In this document: in pieces, positions 1-4,472 of the stretch
Layout: every line of letters starts with the position of its first letter
Position numbering within the stretch: the stretch's first letter is position 1
DNA from: an uncultured Phascolarctobacterium sp.
Lineage (GTDB): Bacteria > Bacillota > Negativicutes > Acidaminococcales > Acidaminococcaceae
Reading direction: 5' to 3'
DNA length: 6,332 nt
NCBI GenBank assembly: GCA_900545025.1
Contig: UQXH01000033.1
Coordinates: 1 to 6,332 of the forward strand
Notes under the pieces: generated by a model
The model's database searches: none
Seen by the model: only the letters and a program-made list of their open reading frames with translations
Told to the model about the DNA's origin: nothing
Position numbers and translations under genes: made by a program

Positions 1-8
1 TAGTCATG

Positions 9-50
9 AAAAAACTGCACCTCCAAAAGTCCAACTTTTGGGGTGCAGTT
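9..50 (-). terminator. Intrinsic terminator with IS3-end-like stem
   Basis: The arms are 13-29 and 35-50, nearly perfectly complementary, with one bulged base (T22) and a loop of about five bases. Read on the minus strand, the hairpin is followed by six T residues (positions 14-9). It begins 28 bp after the stop of the exported-protein gene at 78-509, so it should end that transcript. The arm sequence (CTGCACC, CCAAAAG) resembles the terminal repeats of IS3/IS150-group elements, so the terminator may derive from one. The resemblance is from memory and was not searched. Confidence 0.8.
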
Positions 51-77
51 CATTTCAGTCCGGTTTTTCTTATATCA

Positions 78-509
78 TTAAATCTTCACGTCAATAGAAG
101 CGGCAACGCCTACTCCCTGTACCCTGTTGACATCGGTAACGGAAACCTTGTCTATAGGTACCAGCACCGTAGCACGGAAATTATTAAAGAACGAAGCTTC
201 TATCTGCAAAGCAGCCTTACATTTATCCACCTGTTCCTTAGGCCCTGATACTTGGGCAGCACCGGCACGACTGCCGTCACCCACGGTAATGATGGGCACT
301 ACCTTGGTGGAATACTCGTCTTTGACGCCGTATTTAGCCGTCAGTGCATTGATAGCATCATTCAGCGGCTCTGCGAACTGGTCTACTAAAAGACCGACTG
401 CGCCGCCTTTAACTACTGTCCCCAGGATTCCCGCTCTTACCGGAGTCACGCTGCTGCCTAAAATAAAACCGCAAATCAAAGCGGCTGCAATCCATTTTTT
501 GTTCTGCAT
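78..509 (-). CDS. Exported protein of unknown function
   Basis: This 143-residue protein is of a family I cannot name. Residues 1-26 form a signal peptide: Lys-Lys near the start, a hydrophobic core (residues 7-18) and a VRA end that fits signal peptidase I cleavage before Gly27. The mature part begins with a Gly/Val-rich stretch (27-42), followed by a mixed region with beta-like segments (KVVPIITVG, residues 69-77; ATVLVPIDKVSV, about 113-124) and a hydrophobic alternating C-terminus (VGVAASIDVKI). No catalytic motif is visible. The mature protein has one cysteine, in the segment VDKCKAALQ, so no internal disulfide is expected. The ATG follows an AGGAG site (519-523) at 9 bp. The gene lies 73 bp behind the LysM gene with no terminator between, so co-transcription is likely. 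It probably acts in the periplasm or cell envelope, but its role is unknown. Confidence 0.85.
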   Translation of the reverse strand: MQNKKWIAAALICGFILGSSVTPVRAGILGTVVKGGAVGLLVDQFAEPLNDAINALTAKYGVKDEYSTKVVPIITVGDGSRAGAAQVSGPKEQVDKCKAALQIEASFFNNFRATVLVPIDKVSVTDVNRVQGVGVAASIDVKI

Positions 510-526
510 TGTCCATCACTCCTATC

Positions 527-557
527 ATTATATTATTTATCAGGTAAATAATATAAT
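527..557. repeat. Perfect AT-only inverted repeat
   Basis: Two 13-bp arms (527-539 and 545-557), made only of A and T, are perfectly complementary around a 5-bp centre (TCAGG). The repeat ends 4 bp upstream of the AGGAG site of the exported-protein gene and lies between that gene and the LysM gene. It has no GC core and no T-tract, so it is a poor terminator. It could be an operator or an mRNA hairpin affecting translation or processing of the downstream cistron. The minus-strand TATAAT inside it lies too close to the ribosome binding site to be a useful -10. Confidence 0.6.
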
Positions 558-582
558 TCGCCGTCAGAGCAATAAAACCTTT

Positions 583-885
583 TTATCTGGACGCCAACAT
601 TAAATCATCCGCAGCCCTGACCGCAACAGGCACTTTTAACACCTGTCCCGGATAGATATTTTTATTGGTCAGCCCATTAGCATCACAAATATGGCAAACA
701 ACCTCTCTCACATCCTGACCTTCACCAGCAGCGCGGCTGGCTATTCCCCACAAGGTATCGCCGCTGGTTACTTTCACCTGCTGGTAGCTGTAAACAGGCT
801 CGGCAGCAAAAAGAGTGTTCAAAGCTGTATAAACAAAGAAAGCAGTGCAGAAAATCGCTAAAAGTTTTTTCATACCTTTCACCAT
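583..885 (-). CDS. Exported or membrane-anchored LysM protein, YneA-like
   Basis: This small protein (100 residues from the chosen start) has a basic N-terminus, a hydrophobic segment (about residues 8-26) ending in FAA, then a single LysM domain (about 34-86). The domain shows the hallmark SGDTLWGIA (41-49) and YPGQVLKVP (78-86), so it should bind the glycan strands of peptidoglycan. The hydrophobic segment may be a cleaved signal peptide or a membrane anchor. Size and order (short tail, hydrophobic helix, C-terminal LysM) match YneA, the SOS-induced division suppressor of Bacillus, but also other small LysM proteins. The ATG at 885 follows AGAGG (896-900) at 10 bp; the ATG at 873, with GGTGA five bases upstream, is an equal alternative giving 96 residues. 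A TTG at 942 cannot be the start because it is the -35 of the gene's own promoter. C64 and C67 are unusual for a LysM domain and could pair. Confidence 0.85.
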   Translation of the reverse strand: MVKGMKKLLAIFCTAFFVYTALNTLFAAEPVYSYQQVKVTSGDTLWGIASRAAGEGQDVREVVCHICDANGLTNKNIYPGQVLKVPVAVRAADDLMLASR

Positions 886-891
886 CTTTCT

Positions 892-905
892 AAAACCTCT
901 GTTCG
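892..905 (-). promoter_or_regulatory. Possible LexA/DinR box, proximal
   Basis: On the minus strand this reads CGAACAGAGGTTTT. It matches 8 of 10 fixed positions of the symmetric Firmicutes SOS box CGAAC-N4-GTTCG; one half is perfect and the other degenerate. It lies just downstream of the -10, at the predicted transcription start near 907, where a bound repressor would block initiation. It also overlaps the ribosome binding site of the 885 start. The functional assignment is inference. Confidence 0.35.
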
Positions 906-913
906 CTATGTTT

Positions 914-942
914 ATTTTATGATGAAAGCTATTCTTTGTCAA
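914..942 (-). promoter_or_regulatory. Sigma-A-type promoter of the LysM gene
   Basis: On the minus strand there is a perfect -35, TTGACA (942-937), a spacer of exactly 17 bp, and a -10, TAAAAT (919-914), which differs from consensus at one base. Transcription should start near 907, leaving a leader of about 21-34 bases before the ATG at 885 or 873. This is the strongest promoter I see in the window. Confidence 0.85.
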
Positions 943-951
943 TATTTATTG

Positions 952-965
952 CAAATTTTTGTTCG
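952..965 (-). promoter_or_regulatory. Possible LexA/DinR box, distal
   Basis: On the minus strand this reads CGAACAAAAATTTG, an 8 of 10 match to CGAAC-N4-GTTCG with a perfect CGAAC half. It lies just upstream of the LysM -35 and exactly 60 bp from the similar site at 892-905, so the pair brackets the promoter on nearly the same helical face. Each site alone is weak evidence. Confidence 0.3.
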
Positions 966-982
966 TATTTTAAAATTTATGT

Positions 983-1921
983 TTAATGTATTATCCACAT
1001 ATAAACCGGTACCATGATAATCGCCAGACACGTGCTCACCGCTGTCAGCATAGCTGCATAACGGTAATCGCCGCCATAGGCTCTGGCAACAATAGAAGTG
1101 TTGGTCATCGCGGGCATCGCCGACATCATGACGAATACGCGCTGCATCATGATATCCAGATTAAAAAACGGCAGCAGCATTATTACCAAAAGCGGGCTTA
1201 GAAGATAACGTCCCAGCATGGCAATAGCCAGATACCGGTCAAACCGTATTTCTTTCCATGATGTCTTACTCATGGCGATACCGATAAAAAGCATGGCCAG
1301 CGGCGTAGTCATACTGCCGATATAACGACAGGAATCGAACAATGGTTTAGGCAGATCTATTTCCAAAAGCACCATGATGACGCCCAGGATGAAACCTGCC
1401 AGCGGCAGCGAGAAAACGCTTTTCAGTGTTTCCTTACTGCAAAGCGGCGACGGCTTACCGGCATCGGACGAAACCTCATGCACTCCCAGCGTCCAAAACA
1501 GCGTAGTATTGACCATATAATAAATCATGACATAGGGAGCTCCCGCATCACCAAACAGCGCAATTCCCAGCGGCAGTCCGATAAAGATAGTATTGGAAAA
1601 ACAGACGCAGGTAGTAAAAACGCCGCGTCTGCCCAGCGGTATATTTACGGCCTTCGCTATCAGCTTACTCAGTACATAGCCTGCCAGCATGGATAAAATC
1701 GGTACGATCAGACCGCCGCTCATACTCAGCAGCTGGTCATGCTTGAAGTTGGCAAGCAAGTTGGTCAGCATATAGGTGGGCAGACAGACCTGGGTAACCA
1801 GCCTGGAAATCAGCAGGATGCTCTGCTCACCGAACCAGCCCAGCCTTTCCAGGAAAAATCCCGTCGCAATCATCAGCATCACTGTAAAGATACCGTCAAA
1901 GGCATGTAAGATTATCTCCAT
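983..1921 (-). CDS. AEC-family permease
   Basis: This 312-residue integral membrane protein fits the auxin efflux carrier (AEC) family, whose bacterial members include malate and malonate permeases. About ten hydrophobic segments can be placed: roughly 8-27, 36-56, 68-90, 102-124, 128-147, 169-187, 200-219, 230-252, 262-281 and 289-310, in the family's usual five-plus-five layout with a hydrophilic loop near 150-168. Family-like signatures are SNTIFIGLPLG (109-119) and MPAMTNTSIVA (269-279). Length is normal and both ends look complete. The ATG follows AGGAG at 7 bp. The substrate cannot be read from sequence; an organic acid is the default guess. The gene starts 62 bp behind a terminator and I find no convincing promoter in that gap, so transcription may depend on readthrough. 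No terminator separates it from the LysM promoter downstream. Confidence 0.9.
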   Translation of the reverse strand: MEIILHAFDGIFTVMLMIATGFFLERLGWFGEQSILLISRLVTQVCLPTYMLTNLLANFKHDQLLSMSGGLIVPILSMLAGYVLSKLIAKAVNIPLGRRGVFTTCVCFSNTIFIGLPLGIALFGDAGAPYVMIYYMVNTTLFWTLGVHEVSSDAGKPSPLCSKETLKSVFSLPLAGFILGVIMVLLEIDLPKPLFDSCRYIGSMTTPLAMLFIGIAMSKTSWKEIRFDRYLAIAMLGRYLLSPLLVIMLLPFFNLDIMMQRVFVMMSAMPAMTNTSIVARAYGGDYRYAAMLTAVSTCLAIIMVPVYMWIIH

Positions 1922-1944
1922 TTACATTCTCCTTTATTGAAGCA

Positions 1945-1978
1945 AAATAAGAAAATACCGAAGCCAAGGCTCCGGTAT
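1945..1978 (-). terminator. Intrinsic terminator after the 112-residue protein gene
   Basis: The arms ATACCGAAGCC (1955-1965) and GGCTCCGGTAT (1968-1978) form an 11-bp stem with a minimal loop. On the minus strand the hairpin is followed by TTTTCTTATTTT. The one imperfect pair (1961/1972) is A-C in a plus-strand transcript but a G-U wobble in the minus-strand transcript, so the structure favours minus-strand use. It lies 6 bp past the stop of the 1984-2322 gene. Confidence 0.8.
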
Positions 1979-1983
1979 CACGA

Positions 1984-2322
1984 TTAGTGCTTAGCTTTTT
2001 TCAGTTCATCCAGCTTATTTTTCATCCAGTCAATCATCGCCAGTTTACCGAACTCATGCCAGGTAGTGCATTCTGTATTAGCCGCAATATACTCATTCCA
2101 CTTATCCTGGCTGACATTTTCCACTTCCAGCAGATTCATAATGCCGAAACCGCTGCGCCAGATCATATCGTCCATAGAAGTAAACTTGCTGTTTTCCTGC
2201 AAGAACTTGGGATTGAACAAATCCTGGAAAGATACTTTATTTAAAATTTTTGCCATTTCTTTATCTTCTGTAAAGACTCCTAAATAATACTTAAAAGTCT
2301 TGTCAAGCTTTTTCTGATCCAT
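1984..2322 (-). CDS. Small soluble protein of unknown function
   Basis: This 112-residue protein matches no family I can name. It has no signal peptide or membrane segment and is rich in Lys, Glu, Asp and Met, with Trp at 55, 75, 88 and 99. It appears mostly helical: residues 4-31 and 72-82 look like amphipathic helices, and the tail (87-112) is a strongly charged helix ending in LKKAKH. A single cysteine (C85) is present. A cytoplasmic location is likely. The start is well supported: AGGAGG at 7 bp before the ATG. A promoter (2352-2382) and a terminator (1955-1978) enclose it, so it seems to be a single-gene unit divergent from the sulfur operon. It could be a small binding or regulatory protein, but nothing visible supports a specific role. 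Confidence 0.85.
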   Translation of the reverse strand: MDQKKLDKTFKYYLGVFTEDKEMAKILNKVSFQDLFNPKFLQENSKFTSMDDMIWRSGFGIMNLLEVENVSQDKWNEYIAANTECTTWHEFGKLAMIDWMKNKLDELKKAKH

Positions 2323-2351
2323 ACAGCATCCTCCTAAAATATATATAAGTT

Positions 2352-2382
2352 ATTGTAACATAAATTACGCCGTCCTGCGCAA
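2352..2382 (-). promoter_or_regulatory. Probable promoter of the 112-residue protein gene
   Basis: On the minus strand a -10 TACAAT (2357-2352) is preceded directly by TGT, an extended -10. A -35-like TTGCGC (2382-2377) lies 19 bp upstream, longer than ideal, so the extended -10 probably does most of the work. The predicted start near 2345 leaves a leader of about 23 bases containing the AGGAGG site. Confidence 0.5.
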
Positions 2383-2389
2383 TTATTTT

Positions 2390-2413
2390 GCCTGCCCAAG
2401 CCGCAGGCTTTTT
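2390..2413 (+). terminator. Terminator-like hairpin in the divergent region
   Basis: GCCTGC (2390-2395) and GCAGGC (2403-2408) form a 6-bp GC-rich stem with a 7-base loop, followed by five T residues (2409-2413) on the plus strand. No plus-strand gene lies upstream in the window, and the hairpin ends just before the -35 of the regulator promoter. It may stop stray plus-strand (antisense) transcripts from entering the operon, or it may be chance. Confidence 0.45.
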
Positions 2414-2416
2414 CTG

Positions 2417-2445
2417 TTGAATTCCTACCGTACTCATAGTAAAAT
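2417..2445 (+). promoter_or_regulatory. Promoter of the rrf2-cysK-HD-mnmA operon
   Basis: The -35 TTGAAT (2417-2422) and -10 TAAAAT (2440-2445) are separated by exactly 17 bp. Transcription should start near 2452, giving a short leader of about 24 bases. A small inverted repeat, TACT-CAT-AGTA (2431-2441), overlaps the -10 and could be part of an operator for the regulator encoded next, but it is too short to assign. Confidence 0.7.
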
Positions 2446-2475
2446 AGACCTACTGAAGAAAGGCGGTGCCGCAGC

Positions 2476-2895
2476 ATGAAAATATCTACCAAGGGACGCT
2501 ACGCGCTGCGTCTGATGCTTGACCTGGCGTTGAACTATTCTGAAAAATATATTCCTTTAAAGGTCATTGCCCAGCGTCAGGAAATTTCCGATAAATATCT
2601 GGAACAAATCATCAACACCCTGAGCAAAGCAGGCTTTGTCGAAAGTGCCCGCGGAGCCCAAGGCGGTTACCGGCTGGCACGCAAGCCCTCCCAGTACACT
2701 GCCGGCGAAATCCTGCGTCTTGCCGAAGGCAGCATCGCTCCCGTAGCCTGCCTTGACTGCGCTGGCAGCTGCGATAAGACCGATTCCTGCCTTACTATCG
2801 GTTTATGGCGCAAAATGCAGGGAGCCATCAATGATGTTGTAGACAACACAACCCTGGAAGACATGATTAACGAATATCGCGGTCGCCAGCGCTGA
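2476..2895 (+). CDS. Rrf2-family regulator with four-cysteine cluster (IscR/CymR-like)
   Basis: This 139-residue Rrf2-family transcription factor starts with the typical MKISTKGRYALRLMLDLA. The winged helix-turn-helix covers about residues 1-70, with the recognition region ISDKYLEQIINTLSKAGFV (37-55) and the wing RGAQGGYRLA (59-68). The sensor segment has cysteines at 92, 95, 99 and 105 (C-x2-C-x3-C-x5-C), followed by LTIGLW. E. coli IscR has C92, C98, C104 and H107 for its [2Fe-2S] cluster; here an Ile occupies the His position and one extra Cys is present, so cluster binding is plausible with altered ligation. Bacillus CymR, the cysteine regulator, lacks these cysteines. The start is backed by AAGGCGGT (2460-2467), 7 of 8 matches to the ideal Shine-Dalgarno, at 8 bp. 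It heads the operon and probably regulates it and perhaps other sulfur or Fe-S genes; whether it is iscR-like or cymR-like is open. Confidence 0.93.
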   Translation: MKISTKGRYALRLMLDLALNYSEKYIPLKVIAQRQEISDKYLEQIINTLSKAGFVESARGAQGGYRLARKPSQYTAGEILRLAEGSIAPVACLDCAGSCDKTDSCLTIGLWRKMQGAINDVVDNTTLEDMINEYRGRQR

Positions 2896-2918
2896 CCGTT
2901 TATGAAAGAGATGATAAA

Positions 2919-3848
2919 ATGACCAAAGCAGAAAAACTTACGGACTTAATCGGCAATACACCACTGCTCGCCCTCAATAATCTGGGTAAACATTTACAAC
3001 TTCAATGCACGCTACTGGCAAAACTGGAATACTTTAATCCTGCCGGCAGCGCCAAAGACCGTATCGCCCTGTCCATGATTGAAGCAGCGGAAGCAGAAGG
3101 AGAGCTGAAGCCCGGCAGCATCATCATCGAGCCTACCAGCGGTAATACCGGTATCGGCCTGGCTGCTGTAGCCGCCGTCAAAGGCTACAAGGTAATCCTC
3201 ACCATGCCCGATACCATGAGCCAGGAGAGACGCAGCCTGCTGCAGGCATACGGGGCGCAGCTGATACTTACTCCCGGCAAGCTGGGTATGCAGGGCGCGG
3301 TAGATAAAGCCTGCGAACTGGCCGCACAGCTTGAAAACGCCTTCATCCCCGGGCAGTTTGACAATCCAAATAACCCTGCCGCTCATTATCGCACTACCGG
3401 TCCGGAAATCTGGCGCGACACGGAAGGCCAGCTTGCTGCCTTTGTCGCCGGAGTCGGCACCGGCGGTACCCTTTCCGGTACCGGCCGTTATCTGAAAGAA
3501 CAAAACCCGCAGATACATATAGCAGCCGTAGAGCCTGCTGATTCTCCCGTACTTAACGGCAAGCCTGCCGCTGCCCACAAGTTACAGGGCATCGGGGCTA
3601 ACTTCATTCCCGCTAATTTTGATGCTGCTGTCGCTGACGAAATACTCGACATCGATGCCGACAGCGCTTATGCGGCCTGCCGTCAGCTGGCAGCCTGTGA
3701 AGGGCTGCTGGTAGGTATTTCTTCCGGCGCAGCTCTCTGCGGCGCGCTGCAGCTGGCGCGCCGTGCAGAATATACCGGCAAAAATATCGTCGTCCTACTG
3801 CCGGACGGCGGCGAGCGTTACCTGTCTACCCCTGGTTTTATCGGCTAA
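2919..3848 (+). CDS. cysK: Cysteine synthase (O-acetylserine sulfhydrylase)
   Basis: This PLP enzyme makes L-cysteine from O-acetyl-L-serine and sulfide in the cytoplasm. At 309 residues it has the normal length for CysK. Visible motifs are IGNTPL (11-16); the PLP lysine K46 in NPAGSAKDR; the substrate loop TSGNTG (73-78); the phosphate-binding glycine loop GVGTGGT (178-184); GISSGA (266-271), whose serine contacts the PLP ring nitrogen; and PDGGERYLST (295-304) near the C-terminus. All expected active-site elements are present. CysM-like or cystathionine beta-synthase-like activity cannot be excluded by eye, but the overall pattern is CysK. The gene starts 23 bp after the regulator with only a weak GAGATGAT-like ribosome site, which suggests coupling to the upstream gene. 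In Bacillus and Staphylococcus, CysK also acts as co-repressor of the Rrf2 protein CymR, which makes this adjacency notable. Confidence 0.95.
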   Translation: MTKAEKLTDLIGNTPLLALNNLGKHLQLQCTLLAKLEYFNPAGSAKDRIALSMIEAAEAEGELKPGSIIIEPTSGNTGIGLAAVAAVKGYKVILTMPDTMSQERRSLLQAYGAQLILTPGKLGMQGAVDKACELAAQLENAFIPGQFDNPNNPAAHYRTTGPEIWRDTEGQLAAFVAGVGTGGTLSGTGRYLKEQNPQIHIAAVEPADSPVLNGKPAAAHKLQGIGANFIPANFDAAVADEILDIDADSAYAACRQLAACEGLLVGISSGAALCGALQLARRAEYTGKNIVVLLPDGGERYLSTPGFIG

Positions 3849-3883
3849 CTAAATAACCTATACAATTTGGAGGAAAAAATATT

Positions 3884-4471
3884 ATGGAACTTAACAGAGA
3901 AAATGCCTGGAAGCTTTTAACCGAATATAACGAAGAGCCTTTCCATCTGCGTCACGCCCTCACTGTAGAAGGCATTATGCGCTATTTTGCCGCAGAACTC
4001 GGCTACGGCGATGAAGCAGATTTCTGGGGTCTTGTGGGCCTGCTGCACGACCTCGACTTTGAAAAATATCCTGAACAGCACTGCGTAAAATCGCAGGAAA
4101 TTATGCGTGAATACGGCTTGGATGAACGCTTAATCCGCGCCACTGCCAGTCATGGCTACGGTCTGGCGCAAAACGATATTGCCCCCGAGCATCAGATGGA
4201 AAAAGTCCTTTTCGCCATCGACGAGCTTTCCGGCCTTATCGGCGCAGTCGCCATCATGCGCCCCTCTAAGAGCGTTATGGATTTGGAGCTGAAATCCGTA
4301 AAGAAGAAATTTAAAGATAAACGCTTTGCGGCAGGCTGCAGCCGCGAGGTTATTACTGCCGGTGCAGAAGCCCTCGGCTGGACGCTGGACGAGCTGATTG
4401 AAAAAACCATCCTCGCTATGCGTACAGACGAAGCAGTTATTAATGAAGCCTGCGCAAAACTTGGTAAATAA
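3884..4471 (+). CDS. HD-domain phosphohydrolase
   Basis: This 195-residue protein has the metal-binding signature of the HD superfamily: a first histidine in HLRHAL (H21 or H24, H24 fitting better), the HD doublet in GLLHDLDFEKYPEQH (H55-D56), later histidines H66 and H90 (TASHGYG), and the distal aspartate in FAIDELSGLI (D113). The remaining C-terminal part (about 125-195) is helical, with a basic patch KSVKKKFKDKRF (137-148). No signal peptide is present, so it is cytoplasmic. HD proteins of this size hydrolyse phosphomonoesters or nucleotides, but the substrate cannot be read from the sequence. The start has a clear GGAGG (3869-3873) at 10 bp, after a 35-bp gap from cysK. Its stop is separated by one base from the mnmA start, so the two are probably translationally coupled and may share a tRNA or nucleotide theme. 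Confidence 0.88.
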   Translation: MELNRENAWKLLTEYNEEPFHLRHALTVEGIMRYFAAELGYGDEADFWGLVGLLHDLDFEKYPEQHCVKSQEIMREYGLDERLIRATASHGYGLAQNDIAPEHQMEKVLFAIDELSGLIGAVAIMRPSKSVMDLELKSVKKKFKDKRFAAGCSREVITAGAEALGWTLDELIEKTILAMRTDEAVINEACAKLGK

Positions 4472-4472
4472 C

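Noticed and set aside
527..532. Minus-strand TATAAT within the AT palindrome as a promoter for the 78-509 gene
   Set aside because: Transcription would begin inside the ribosome binding site, and no -35 lies about 17 bp upstream.
127..603. Plus-strand open frame of 158 codons opposite the exported-protein gene
   Set aside because: The minus-strand gene has a signal peptide, a good ribosome site and a terminator; the plus-strand frame has none of these.
886..942. TTG start at 942 for the LysM gene, giving 119 residues
   Set aside because: The TTG is the first three bases of the TTGACA -35, and the -10 also lies inside this extension, so the extended part would not be transcribed.
2902..2922. 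Tiny frame MKEMIK whose TGA overlaps the cysK ATG
   Set aside because: It could couple cysK translation, but it has no ribosome site and is too short to separate from chance.
3012..3578. Long minus-strand open frame (188 codons) opposite cysK
   Set aside because: It is a shadow of the clear cysK gene: no ribosome site, no recognisable domain, unusual composition.
3859..3866. TATACAAT as an internal promoter before the HD gene
   Set aside because: The matching -35 position reads TTATCG, a weak fit, and the start point would fall on the GGAGG ribosome site.
4398..4472. Longer mnmA start at 4398
   Set aside because: The extra 25 residues overlap the end of the HD gene, have no ribosome site, and precede the well-known MKKKVLAAMSGGVDSS start at 4473.
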